From Phyllobacterium sp. 628 (GTDB lineage Bacteria; Pseudomonadota; Alphaproteobacteria; Rhizobiales; Rhizobiaceae): a stretch of DNA of 64,000 nt. Positions 51,140 through 60,269 of the stretch are shown here, piece after piece (position 1 is the stretch's first letter; the number at the start of each line of letters is the position of its first letter). The stretch lies in the NCBI RefSeq assembly GCF_014189505.1, contig NZ_CP050303.1:124001-188000 (forward strand), in the 5' to 3' direction. Made by a program: the position numbers and the translations under genes. Under the pieces are notes generated by a model. It worked only from the letters and a program-made list of their open reading frames with translations. It ran no database searches and had not been told where the DNA came from.

Positions 51140-52732
51140 ATGAAGCATTTTTGTAAGCTGCTGGCCGTTGGCGTCGCTTTTGGCGTTTTATCGCTTGGAT
51201 CCCCTGCCGTAAAAGCTGCAACACCGGATAATCAATTGGTCATTGCCACGTCGCTTGCGCAGGTTCTGTCGCTTGATCCGCATCAGGCTACAGAAGCCAA
51301 AGCCAATGAAATCATGTCCAACCTGTATGACCGGCTGGTTGCCACCGACGCCTCCGGCAAGATTTTGCCGCAGCTCGCTGCGAGCTGGGAGATCGATGAC
51401 AAAGGCATCACCTTTCATTTGCGCGACGCGCACTTCACCTCGGGCAATCCGGTCACGTCTGCCGATGTGGTTTATTCACTGGCCCGCCTGCTGAAACTGG
51501 ACCAGGCTGCCGCCGCCAATCTGAAGCGCGTTGGCTATACAGGGGATAATGTCGAAAAGCTTGTGACAGCGCGCGATGAAAAGACCGTTCGCATCGATCT
51601 GTCCGGGTCTGTCACGCCGGAGATGCTGCTCTACCGGCTTGCGATGGTGATTGCCAGCGTTGTCGACAGCAAAGAGCTGATGAAGCATACGGTCGATAAT
51701 GATTATGGCAATGCCTGGCTGCGGACCAATTCAGCTGGTTCCGGTCCCTTCAAGCTCAGCCGCTGGACGCCGAATGATCTTGTCATACTGGATGCAAACG
51801 CAACTTATTTGAGCGGAGCGCCCAAGATGCGCCGGGTTGTCATTCGCCATGTGCCTGAGAGTCAGGTCGAGCGTCTGATGCTTGATCGCGGTGATATCGA
51901 CATCGCGAGCGCATTGACCGCTTCCGATCTTGCCACATTCAACGGCAAGAAAGGTTTTGAAATCCAGCGCGTTCCAACCGGAGGTTTCTATGTCCTGGCG
52001 ATGAATGCCGGAAAGAAGGAACTCTCGGACCCACGGGTGCGCGAAGCTATCGCCTACGGCATCGACTACAAGGGCATGGAAAAAGCAATCATGGGGCCGT
52101 ATGGCCGGGTCCGAACCGTGCCGGTACCGGAGAACTTTGAATATGCCATTCCAAGCCCAGATTGGCAGCTGAACGTCGACAAGGCCAAGGCGCTGATGGC
52201 GGATGCCGGCTATAAAGATGGGTTCACACTGACCCTGAAGACCATTGCCCAGACGCCGCGCATTGATCTTGCAACGGCCATTCAGGCATCTCTGGCGCAA
52301 ATCGGCATCAAGGTGGAGATCCGGCAGGGTAACGGTTCAGAAATTATCGCCGCGCACCGTGCCCGCGATTTCGATCTGCTGATTCCGCAAACCGGCGCCT
52401 ATATGCCGAATGTTCTGGGGGCAATGGAGCAGTTTTCCAGCAATCCGGATAATTCGCGTGAAGCCAACAATGCCGGTAATTTCGTCTGGCGGTCCGGCTG
52501 GGACATTCCCGAACTGACGGCACTGACAGCGAAGTCTGCCATGGAGCCAGACGCCAAAAAGCGCGGCGAACTCTACGTCCAGATGCAGGAACTATTTGTG
52601 AAGCTAAAGCCTGCGGTTTTGCCATTGTTTGAGCGCTATGAACCGATTGTTCTCAGCAGCCGGGTAAAAAACTATGTCGGGCACCCGAACCAGACGACGC
52701 GCCTTGAAGGTGTGACCAAAGCTTCAGAATAG
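51140..52732 (+). CDS. ABC transporter periplasmic binding protein (Dpp/Opp, SBP family 5)
   Basis: 530 residues from the ATG at 51140, with GGGAGGAGA directly upstream. Signal peptide KLLAVGVAFGVLSLGSPAVKA. The SBP_bac_5 fold is clear: NQLVIATSLAQVLSLDPHQATEAKANEIMSNLYDRL, GSGPFKLSRWTPNDLVIL and RDFDLLIPQTGAY. The family binds peptides, nickel or oligosaccharides. With kdgD, uxuA and a lactonase around it, an oligosaccharide or sugar-acid ligand is likely. This is inference from context. Confidence 0.9.
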   Translation: MKHFCKLLAVGVAFGVLSLGSPAVKAATPDNQLVIATSLAQVLSLDPHQATEAKANEIMSNLYDRLVATDASGKILPQLAASWEIDDKGITFHLRDAHFTSGNPVTSADVVYSLARLLKLDQAAAANLKRVGYTGDNVEKLVTARDEKTVRIDLSGSVTPEMLLYRLAMVIASVVDSKELMKHTVDNDYGNAWLRTNSAGSGPFKLSRWTPNDLVILDANATYLSGAPKMRRVVIRHVPESQVERLMLDRGDIDIASALTASDLATFNGKKGFEIQRVPTGGFYVLAMNAGKKELSDPRVREAIAYGIDYKGMEKAIMGPYGRVRTVPVPENFEYAIPSPDWQLNVDKAKALMADAGYKDGFTLTLKTIAQTPRIDLATAIQASLAQIGIKVEIRQGNGSEIIAAHRARDFDLLIPQTGAYMPNVLGAMEQFSSNPDNSREANNAGNFVWRSGWDIPELTALTAKSAMEPDAKKRGELYVQMQELFVKLKPAVLPLFERYEPIVLSSRVKNYVGHPNQTTRLEGVTKASE

Positions 52733-52749
52733 CGGAGCCGACATCAGTC

Positions 52750-53778
52750 ATGAAGGAACTTTCCGCTAAAGAAGTCGGACGGCGCATATCGCATCTGCTC
52801 GTCAGCTTGTTTATCCTGCTCTGCGTCACCTTTGTGATTGGCCGGGTGCTCCCGGTCGACCCCGTTGGTGCGGTCGTCGGCGAACTCGCCGATCCGGCGG
52901 CTTACGAGGCAATGCGAACACGTCTCGGGCTCGACCTGCCGCTTTATCAGCAATTCTTTATCTATCTGGGCGGGGTTCTGCGCGGAGACTTCGGCACGGC
53001 CATCCTGACGGGAAACTCGGTGGCGCAGGATTTGGCGCAGGCCTTTCCGGCAACCCTGGAACTGGCAACTCTCGCTGTCCTGATTTCCACATTCATCGGC
53101 GTACCGCTGGGACTTGCTGCTGCGCTCTTCCGCGATACGTTTGTTGATAAGTTCGCGCGGGTCATATCACTGGTTGGCCATTCCATCCCGGTATTCTGGT
53201 TCGGCATTGTCGGTCTGGTCATTTTCTACGCCACTCTCAACTGGGTTGGAGGGCCGGGACGCGTCGATGTTTTTTATGAAGGGCTTATCCCGCCGAAAAG
53301 CGGATTGCTTCTGCTGGACAGTCTGCTCGCAGGCGAAATCGAAGTCTTCTGGAATGCGCTTTCACACATTATCCTGCCCGCTTGTATCCTTGCCTATTCG
53401 GCGATGGCTTACATCACGCGCATGACGCGCAGCTTCACGCTGGAACAGCTGAGTCAGGATTATGTCATTGCCGCACGCGCCAAGGGTGTCAGTCCGTCGC
53501 GCACGGTTATCGGCCATGTCCTGCCGAATATTGCCGTGCAGCTCATCACGGTCCTTGCCATTTCCTACGGCAATCTCCTTGAAGGTGCTGTGGTGACGGA
53601 AATTGTGTTCTCCTGGCCGGGCATTGGCCAATACATGACCAACGCGCTGATGATCGGTGACATGAACGCCATACTCGCAGCGACAATCATCATAGGTCTG
53701 GTTTTCATGGTCCTCAATTTTCTGGCCGATATCGCCTATGCGGTTCTTGACCCACGTACCCGGGAGGCTGTCCGATGA
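52750..53778 (+). CDS. ABC transporter permease (DppB-like)
   Basis: 342 residues, six helices. DppB-class pattern: TFVIGRVLPVDPVGAVVG near the N-terminus, GTAILTGNSVAQDLAQAFPATLELA, and the coupling loop SQDYVIAARAKGVSPSRTVIGHVLPNIAVQLITVLA. It opens 17 bp after the binding protein and overlaps the DppC-like gene by 4 bp. Confidence 0.92.
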   Translation: MKELSAKEVGRRISHLLVSLFILLCVTFVIGRVLPVDPVGAVVGELADPAAYEAMRTRLGLDLPLYQQFFIYLGGVLRGDFGTAILTGNSVAQDLAQAFPATLELATLAVLISTFIGVPLGLAAALFRDTFVDKFARVISLVGHSIPVFWFGIVGLVIFYATLNWVGGPGRVDVFYEGLIPPKSGLLLLDSLLAGEIEVFWNALSHIILPACILAYSAMAYITRMTRSFTLEQLSQDYVIAARAKGVSPSRTVIGHVLPNIAVQLITVLAISYGNLLEGAVVTEIVFSWPGIGQYMTNALMIGDMNAILAATIIIGLVFMVLNFLADIAYAVLDPRTREAVR

Positions 53779-54677
53779 GCCAGGCACACGACCACGCAAT
53801 CACGATACGTCCACCCGGTATTGGTACTCGCGTTGTCTCGTCCCTTCATCGCTTTGTCAAAAAGTTGGCTGACGAACCACTCGGCATGGCGGGCTTCATT
53901 GTGCTGGCTGTTTTGGTCATCGTCGCAATTCTTGCCCCGTGGCTTGCGCCGTATGATCCCAGCATCCAGAGCCTTGAGAATGCGCTCAAGCCGCCGAGCC
54001 TTGTTCATCTTGCAGGTACGGATGAGTTTGGCCGCGATATCCTGAGCCGCTTGATCTACGGTACGCGCATCACCATCCAGACCGTGCTTTCGATCTCGGT
54101 GATTGTTGGCCCGATTGGGCTGCTGATTGGGATCATCGCGGGTTTCACTGGCGGGCGGACTGACGCTATCCTCATGCGTGCAACCGATATCGTTTTGTCT
54201 TTTCCGGCACTTATTCTGGCCCTGTCGCTCGCCGCAGCCTTGGGAGCAGGGCTCAATACGGCGATCATCGCGATCTCCCTGACGGCATGGCCGCCAATAG
54301 CCCGATTGGCGCGGGCGGAAGCGCTCGTGGTACGCAATGCGGACTATGTGGCAGCAGCCCGTCTCTATGGCGCTTCGCCGTTGCGCATCCTGCTGTTCTA
54401 TATTGCGCCCATGTGCATTCCTTCCGTCATTGTCCGGCTGACACTCAATATGGCTGGCATCATCCTGACGGCGGCATCGCTTGGATTTCTTGGCCTCGGT
54501 GCGCAGCCGCCCGCGCCGGAATGGGGTGCGATGATTTCCAGCGGCCGCAAGTTCATGCTCGATTATTGGTGGGTCGCCGTCATGCCCGGCATTGCGATCC
54601 TTCTTACCAGTCTCGCTTTCAACATTGTCGGCGACACGCTGCGCGACCTTTTGGATCCCCGCCATGCCCGATCATAA
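53775..54677 (+). CDS. ABC transporter permease (DppC-like)
   Basis: 300 residues. DppC-class pattern: LAPYDPSIQSLENALKPPSLVHLAGTDEFGRDILSRLIYGTRI, and the coupling loop RNADYVAAARLYGASPLRILLFYIAPMCIPSVIV. It overlaps both neighbouring genes, so the whole transporter is one translation unit. Confidence 0.92.
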   Translation: MSQAHDHAITIRPPGIGTRVVSSLHRFVKKLADEPLGMAGFIVLAVLVIVAILAPWLAPYDPSIQSLENALKPPSLVHLAGTDEFGRDILSRLIYGTRITIQTVLSISVIVGPIGLLIGIIAGFTGGRTDAILMRATDIVLSFPALILALSLAAALGAGLNTAIIAISLTAWPPIARLARAEALVVRNADYVAAARLYGASPLRILLFYIAPMCIPSVIVRLTLNMAGIILTAASLGFLGLGAQPPAPEWGAMISSGRKFMLDYWWVAVMPGIAILLTSLAFNIVGDTLRDLLDPRHARS

Positions 54678-55503
54678 TCCTCCCCCCATCCTGTCCGTAC
54701 GCGACCTGAATGTGCGCTTTGGCAAAAACTCCATCGCCGCCGTTTCAAATGTCAGCTTTGATCTGCGTCAGGAACGGATTGGCATTGTTGGCGAGTCCGG
54801 CTCCGGCAAGTCAACGACGGGGCGCGCGATCATGCGGCTATTACCTCCCAGTGCCCATATTGAAGCCAGCCAGATGGATTTCTGCGGAAGCCCTTTGCTG
54901 GATAAGTCCGAACGGCAGATGGGAGGGCTGCGCGGCAAGGACATAGCGCTCATTATGCAGGACCCGCGTTATTCCCTCAATCCGGTGCTGAACATCGGCA
55001 GACAAGTGGCGGAAGCAGCCCGGCTTCATCTGGGACTTTCCAGAACCGCTGCACTGGAGACTGCACGCGCCATGCTGGAACGCGTGCGGATCACCGATCC
55101 TGTCCGGGTCATGAAACTCTATCCGCATCAGATTTCCGGCGGTATGGGGCAGCGTGTCATGATCGCCATGATGCTTCTTGCCAAACCCAAACTGGTCATT
55201 GCCGACGAGCCGACTTCGGCACTTGATGTCAGCGTGCGCAGGGATGTGCTGGTTCTGCTCGATGAACTGATCCGCGAGAACAATTCCGGCCTTATCCTGA
55301 TCAGTCACGACATCCGGATGGTTGCCGCCTTTTGCGAACGTATTCTGGTGATGTATGCCGGACGGGTGGTTGAGAGCCTGACCAGGCTGGACGATGCCCA
55401 ACATCCCTATACACGCGGGCTGATCGCCGCCCTGCCTGATCCGCGCAATCCGGTAGACCGGTTGAAAGTGCTCGACCGCGCCACTCTGGAAACAGCGCAA
55501 TGA
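54664..55503 (+). CDS. ABC transporter ATPase (DppD/NikD-like, short form)
   Basis: 279 residues from the ATG at 54664, which gives the usual N-terminus (MPDHNPPPILSVRDLNVRFG) and overlaps the permease gene by 14 bp. Walker A GESGSGKST, signature ISGGMGQRVMIAMML, Walker B LVIADEPTSALD. The protein is shorter than DppD (about 325) because the C-terminal oligopeptide-type extension is nearly absent, as in NikD. Confidence 0.92.
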   Translation: MPDHNPPPILSVRDLNVRFGKNSIAAVSNVSFDLRQERIGIVGESGSGKSTTGRAIMRLLPPSAHIEASQMDFCGSPLLDKSERQMGGLRGKDIALIMQDPRYSLNPVLNIGRQVAEAARLHLGLSRTAALETARAMLERVRITDPVRVMKLYPHQISGGMGQRVMIAMMLLAKPKLVIADEPTSALDVSVRRDVLVLLDELIRENNSGLILISHDIRMVAAFCERILVMYAGRVVESLTRLDDAQHPYTRGLIAALPDPRNPVDRLKVLDRATLETAQ

Positions 55504-56237
55504 TCAAGGTCGAACATCTCGATGTGGTCTACGGCCACAAGGAAAACCGGAATTATGTGGTTCGCGATGTCAGCTTCTCCGTTGCGAAAGGCGAGACGCT
55601 GGGCATTGTCGGAGAATCCGGCTGCGGCAAATCCACAGTGCTGCGCTCATTGGCCGGCATTGAACAAGGCTGGACCGGCTCGATCGAAATGGACGGACAC
55701 CCGATCGGCAAATCGCGCTCGCGGGATGAATTGAAACTGTCGCAGATGGTGTTTCAGGATCCCTACGGGTCATTGCATCCGCGTCATCGCATTGGCACGG
55801 CACTGGCCGAGCCGATCCACGCGATGGGCCTTGGCGATGGCTGGTCCAATGTTCCCACCGCGCTTAAACAGGTTGGTTTGCCTGAGATTTTCGCCAGCCG
55901 TTTTCCGCATGAACTATCTGGCGGACAAAGGCAGCGCGTCGCCATTGCCCGGGCTCTGACCCTGTCGCCGCAAATTCTGCTGCTCGACGAGCCCACATCG
56001 GCGCTGGACGTGTCGATTCAGGCCGAAATTCTCAATCTTCTGTGCGATCTGCGCGACGAAAGGGGGCTGACTTTCGTCCTTGTCAGTCACGATCTCGCGG
56101 TCATCGCCCATATGTGCGACCGGGTGCTGGTCATGCAGAATGGCGGGTTCGTTGATGAACTGAGCAAGAATGATCTGCGTGCTGGCACCACACATGCGGA
56201 TTATTCGCGCCAGCTTTTTGAAACAAGCTTTCTTTAG
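55500..56237 (+). CDS. ABC transporter ATPase (DppF/NikE-like, short form)
   Basis: 245 residues. Walker A GESGCGKST, signature LSGGQRQRVAIARAL, Walker B ILLLDEPTSALD, VSHDLAVIAHMCDRV. The start overlaps the previous stop by 4 bp. Like its partner it lacks the C-terminal extension of DppF and has the NikE size. The two short ATPases set this transporter apart from true dipeptide permeases. Confidence 0.92.
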   Translation: MIKVEHLDVVYGHKENRNYVVRDVSFSVAKGETLGIVGESGCGKSTVLRSLAGIEQGWTGSIEMDGHPIGKSRSRDELKLSQMVFQDPYGSLHPRHRIGTALAEPIHAMGLGDGWSNVPTALKQVGLPEIFASRFPHELSGGQRQRVAIARALTLSPQILLLDEPTSALDVSIQAEILNLLCDLRDERGLTFVLVSHDLAVIAHMCDRVLVMQNGGFVDELSKNDLRAGTTHADYSRQLFETSFL

Positions 56238-56271
56238 GTCTTGTAGCCGCACATTGGTATGGGAGAGTCCG

Positions 56272-57444
56272 TTGATCAAAATGACTTTGGGGATCACAAC
56301 TGCGATGGCAATTCTCACCGCATTCGTTCCGGGACCCGCTGGGGCGAAAACGTTTGTTTACGTCTCGGCAGCGACAGATGGGATGATCGATGCCTATGCG
56401 ATGGATGACAAGACCGGGGAACTGACACCCACGTCCAAGTTTGATGCGGGCAAGATGGTCATGCCAATGACGGTCAGTCCCGACAAGAAGCACCTTTATG
56501 CAATTATTCGCTCGCAGCCCTATCGTGTATTGTCACTGGCGATTGATCCGGCAACAGGCGGGTTGAAACAGGATGCCGTGGCTGCATTGCCCGACAGCAT
56601 GCCCTATGTCTCGACGGATATAACAGGGCGCTTGCTGTTCACATCCTCTTATGGCGGAAACAAACTGGCTGTGCTGCCGATCAATGCAGAGGGTCTGGTC
56701 GTGGACGGCGCCCGGCAGGTGATCGCCACCGGCCGCAATGCGCATTCGATTGTGAACGACCGTTCCGGCAAATATGTGTTTGCCACCAATCTTGGCTCGG
56801 ATGTGATCCTGCAGTTTGTCCTCAATCCACAGACAGGAATGCTGGAGCCGAACGATCCCCCGAGCGTCAAGACCACATCCGGTTTCGGTCCCCGCCACAT
56901 TGCGATTTCTCCAGACAATAAGTCGGTTTACGTCATCACGGAACTGACTGGCCACGTGATCCATTACACTCTCGACAATGCCAAGGGCACGCTCAGTGAG
57001 ATGGAAAGCATTGCATCAGTGCCTGCCAGTGCCGGGCTCGTTCCGGGGATTGCACCCCCGTCGCCGCTTCCGTTCAACGCTCCGTTGGCATCGGCAGTTC
57101 AAAAAGCGCCCACTGATACTGAACCCAGAATATGGGCTGCCGACATTGGCATCACTCCGGACGGCAAATTTCTCTACACAACAGAGCGCAAGACCAGCAC
57201 GATCGCGCTGTTTTCAGTGGCATCCGGCACGGGCAAACTCACCTACATCACGAATTTTCCCACCGAAAAACAGCCGCGTGGCATCCGGATCGATGCCTCC
57301 GGCCGGTTCCTGATTGCCAGCGGTGAGACGTCGGACAAGGTGGCGGTCTACGCCATCAAACAGACTGACGGCACATTAACAACGGTTGGCCGTTACCCGG
57401 TTGACGCCGGGGCAAACTGGATCGAGATTATTTCCTTTCCGTGA
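56272..57444 (+). CDS. Exported beta-propeller lactonase (Pgl/YncE-like)
   Basis: 390 residues. The likely start is TTG at 56272, with GGGAGAG six bases upstream, which also provides the basic residue of the signal peptide (MIKMTLGITTAMAILTAF, cleavage near PAGA-KTF); the ATG at 56281 is the alternative. The mature part is a seven-bladed lactonase propeller with repeated blades (FVYVSAATDGMIDAYAMDDKTGELTP; HLYAIIRSQPYRVLSLAIDP; GFGPRHIAISPDNKSVYVI). Members hydrolyse 6-phosphogluconolactone or other sugar lactones. Periplasmic location argues against the phosphorylated substrate, so it may open a sugar lactone before import. Confidence 0.85.
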   Translation: MIKMTLGITTAMAILTAFVPGPAGAKTFVYVSAATDGMIDAYAMDDKTGELTPTSKFDAGKMVMPMTVSPDKKHLYAIIRSQPYRVLSLAIDPATGGLKQDAVAALPDSMPYVSTDITGRLLFTSSYGGNKLAVLPINAEGLVVDGARQVIATGRNAHSIVNDRSGKYVFATNLGSDVILQFVLNPQTGMLEPNDPPSVKTTSGFGPRHIAISPDNKSVYVITELTGHVIHYTLDNAKGTLSEMESIASVPASAGLVPGIAPPSPLPFNAPLASAVQKAPTDTEPRIWAADIGITPDGKFLYTTERKTSTIALFSVASGTGKLTYITNFPTEKQPRGIRIDASGRFLIASGETSDKVAVYAIKQTDGTLTTVGRYPVDAGANWIEIISFP

Positions 57445-57710
57445 GTGAACGCCTCTCGCAGTCGATGTGAGGAACACGCGTTTACTACATATCGGCGAGG
57501 GGACGAAAAAGCCGTCTGCACTCGGCAATGCTGGGCGCTTATGCAGCCCTCGTTCCACCGAAACTCCATATTATTCAACAGCCTGCGGATCACCCCAGTG
57601 TTTTCGCGGGGCGTTTCCGTTTACGCTTGTTATTTGTATTACTATATTATAGTAGTATCCCGAGGTCTGGGAGGATCTTATACTTTTGGCCAATTTTGGG
57701 AGGAGAAGTC
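57445..57710. other. Promoter region of the galactofuranose importer operon
   Basis: 266 bp. It contains an A+T-rich palindrome (57636-57658) close to the ytfQ start and no supported gene. Confidence 0.6.
57636..57658. promoter_or_regulatory. Palindrome, operator candidate of the ytf operon
   Basis: Arms GTATTACTATA / TATAGTAGTAT (9 of 11 paired) around one T, with a perfect inner TACTATATTATAGTA (57640-57654), 53 bp before ytfQ. It may be a site of the GntR regulator encoded at the end of the operon, and it could overlap the -10 region. Confidence 0.45.
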
Positions 57711-58676
57711 ATGATTTCCATGAAGAGAATTCTGCTTACCAGTGCCGTCGCCCTAGCGTGCGCCGGAACTGCAAATGCTGCGGGTTTGACAGTTGGGTTT
57801 TCGCAGATCGGCTCGGAGTCCGGCTGGCGGGCAGCAGAGACATCCGTATCGAAGATTGAAGCCAAGAAGCGTGGTGTTGATCTCAAAATAGCTGACGCGC
57901 AACAGAAGCAGGAAAACCAGATCAAGGCGATCCGCGGCTTCATCGCTCAGGGCGTGGATGCGATCTTCATTGCACCGGTCGTCGCCACAGGCTGGGATAC
58001 CGTTCTTGCGGAAGCCAAAGAAGCCAAAATACCGGTTATTCTGCTCGACCGCACCATCGATACATCAAACGCCGACCTCTACCTGACGGCCGTGACGTCC
58101 GACACCGTGCACGAAGGCAAGGTTGCTGGCGAATGGCTTGCGAAAACCGTAGCAGGCAAGGACTGCAAGGTCGTCGAATTGCAGGGTACCGTCGGCTCAA
58201 GCCCCGCTATCAACCGCAAGAAGGGCTTTGAAGAAGGCATCGCATCGGCCTCCAACATCAAGATTACCCGCAGCCAGACTGGCGACTTCACCCGGTCCAA
58301 GGGTAAGGAAGTCATGGAAGGCTTTCTCAAGGCAGAAAATGGCGGCAAGGGCATCTGCGCCCTCTATGCGCATAATGATGACATGGCCGTTGGCGCCATT
58401 CAAGCAATCAAGGAAGCTGGTTTGAAGCCTGGTAAAGACATCCTTGTCGTCTCGGTCGATGCCGTGCCGGATATCTTCAAGGCAATGTCTGAGGGTGAAT
58501 CGAATGCGACGGTTGAACTGACGCCGAATATGGCTGGCCCTGCATTTGATGCATTGAAGGCATTCAAAGACAGCGGAAAGGCCCCGCCCAAGTGGATCCA
58601 GACGGAATCAAAGCTTTATACCCAGGCTGATGATCCCAAGAAGGTCTACGAGGAGAAAAAAGGTCTCGGATACTGA
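57711..58676 (+). CDS. ytfQ: Galactofuranose-type ABC transporter binding protein YtfQ
   Basis: 321 residues from the ATG at 57711 with GGGAGGAGA upstream. Signal peptide ILLTSAVALACAGTANA. The mature protein tracks E. coli YtfQ over its full length: LTVGFSQIGSESGWRAAETSV, KIADAQQKQENQIKAIRGF, DAIFIAPVVATGWDTVL, VELQGTVGSSPAINRKKGF, RSQTGDFTRSKGKEVMEGF and ELTPNMAGPAFDAL. YtfQ binds galactofuranose and, more weakly, galactopyranose. Order of neighbours (ATPase, two permeases) is the same as in E. coli. Galactofuranose occurs in plant-associated fungal and bacterial glycans. Confidence 0.92.
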   Translation: MISMKRILLTSAVALACAGTANAAGLTVGFSQIGSESGWRAAETSVSKIEAKKRGVDLKIADAQQKQENQIKAIRGFIAQGVDAIFIAPVVATGWDTVLAEAKEAKIPVILLDRTIDTSNADLYLTAVTSDTVHEGKVAGEWLAKTVAGKDCKVVELQGTVGSSPAINRKKGFEEGIASASNIKITRSQTGDFTRSKGKEVMEGFLKAENGGKGICALYAHNDDMAVGAIQAIKEAGLKPGKDILVVSVDAVPDIFKAMSEGESNATVELTPNMAGPAFDALKAFKDSGKAPPKWIQTESKLYTQADDPKKVYEEKKGLGY

Positions 58677-58751
58677 TCAAACGCGAAGTGCCAGCCGTCC
58701 TGTTCCGGGCGGCTGGCTACCAACGGTAATTCGCTCGCGGGAGACGGCGCA

Positions 58752-60269
58752 ATGTCGGACGAACCCGGTCTTTTGACCGTAGAAGGCATCTGCAAATCAT
58801 TCATTGGTTTCAAGGCACTGGATGGCGTTGATTTCACCATCAGACCGGGCGAGGTTCATGCGCTTCTCGGTGAAAACGGTGCAGGAAAATCCACACTCAT
58901 CAAGGTGCTGACAGGTGTGCACCAGCCGGACGCCGGCACTATAAAAATCGATGGACAGGCTGTCCACGTGCGCGATACGCAGCATGCACAGCATCTGGGA
59001 ATTGGCACTGTCTATCAGGAAGTGAATCTGCTGCCTGATATGTCGGTTGCGGATAATCTTTACATCGGGCGCCAGCCAATGCGCTTTGGTTTCATCGACC
59101 GGAAACGGATGGAAAAACAGGCGCGGGAATTGCTGGCTCAGTATGACCTGCACCTCGATGTTTCATCGGATTTGTCGCGCTATTCTGTTGCTGTCCAGCA
59201 GCTTGTAGCGATTGCACGCGCCGTCGATATGTCCGGCCGTATTCTTGTGCTTGATGAACCGACTGCCAGTCTTGACCGACACGAGACCGAAATTCTGTTT
59301 GCCATATTGCGCCGGTTGCGTGCCCGTGGTCTCGGGATCGTTTTCATCACGCATTTCCTTGATCAGGTCTATGAAATCTGCGACCGGGTAACCGTTCTGC
59401 GCAATGGAAAACTGGCAGGCAGTGCACTGACAACCGAACTTCCAAAACTTGAGCTCGTTTCACTGATGCTCGGGCGGACATTGGCAGTCGCCACACACAA
59501 TACACGCCGCGACCGGCCGCCCGCCCAAATCAAACAATTCTCATTCGACAAGCTTGGACGCAGCCGCAGCATTGCGCCATTCGATCTTGAGATCGGCGAA
59601 GGCGAAGTCATCGGCATGGCCGGTCTTTTGGGTTCAGGACGCACGGAGACCGCCAAAGTCCTGTTCGGGATCGATCCCGCCGACACCGGGCAAATCCGCA
59701 TAAACGGCAATCCGGTGGTTATTCGAACGCCACAGGAAGCCGTTGCCAACGGCTTCGGACTGTGTCCGGAAGATCGAAAGTCCGATGGAATTATCGGCGA
59801 CCTTTCGGTGCGTGAGAATATTGCCCTGGCGTTGCAAGCGCAGCGAGGCTGGCTCAAGCGGCTGTCAAGCCGCGAACAGGTTGCTTTGGCCGACAAATTC
59901 GTCAAAGCCCTCGACATCCGAACCACGGATATTGAAAAGCCGATTAAATTTCTGTCTGGCGGCAATCAGCAGAAGGTCATTCTTGCCCGCTGGCTGGCGA
60001 CCAATCCGCGTTTTCTCATTCTTGATGAACCAACGCGCGGCATTGATGTGGGCGCGCATGCGGAAATCATCACCTTGATCAACCAGCTTTGCGACGATGG
60101 CATGGCGCTTCTCGTCATTTCATCGGAGATTGATGAGATTGTCGCTTACAGCACACGCGTTGTTGTTTTACGCGACCGGGCCCATCGCGGTGAGCTTTCC
60201 GGCGACGATATCACAACGTCCAATATCATGCGGATGATAGCCGCTGAACCCCAAGGGGCCCCGGCATGA
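58752..60269 (+). CDS. ytfR: Galactofuranose-type ABC transporter ATPase YtfR
   Basis: 505 residues, two ATPase domains of the RbsA type. First domain: Walker A GENGAGKST, signature SRYSVAVQQLVAIARAV, Walker B ILVLDEPTASLD. Second domain: degenerate Walker A GLLGSGRTE, signature LSGGNQQKVILARWL, FLILDEPTRGID. GGGAGAC precedes the ATG. It overlaps the ytfT start by 4 bp. Confidence 0.92.
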   Translation: MSDEPGLLTVEGICKSFIGFKALDGVDFTIRPGEVHALLGENGAGKSTLIKVLTGVHQPDAGTIKIDGQAVHVRDTQHAQHLGIGTVYQEVNLLPDMSVADNLYIGRQPMRFGFIDRKRMEKQARELLAQYDLHLDVSSDLSRYSVAVQQLVAIARAVDMSGRILVLDEPTASLDRHETEILFAILRRLRARGLGIVFITHFLDQVYEICDRVTVLRNGKLAGSALTTELPKLELVSLMLGRTLAVATHNTRRDRPPAQIKQFSFDKLGRSRSIAPFDLEIGEGEVIGMAGLLGSGRTETAKVLFGIDPADTGQIRINGNPVVIRTPQEAVANGFGLCPEDRKSDGIIGDLSVRENIALALQAQRGWLKRLSSREQVALADKFVKALDIRTTDIEKPIKFLSGGNQQKVILARWLATNPRFLILDEPTRGIDVGAHAEIITLINQLCDDGMALLVISSEIDEIVAYSTRVVVLRDRAHRGELSGDDITTSNIMRMIAAEPQGAPA

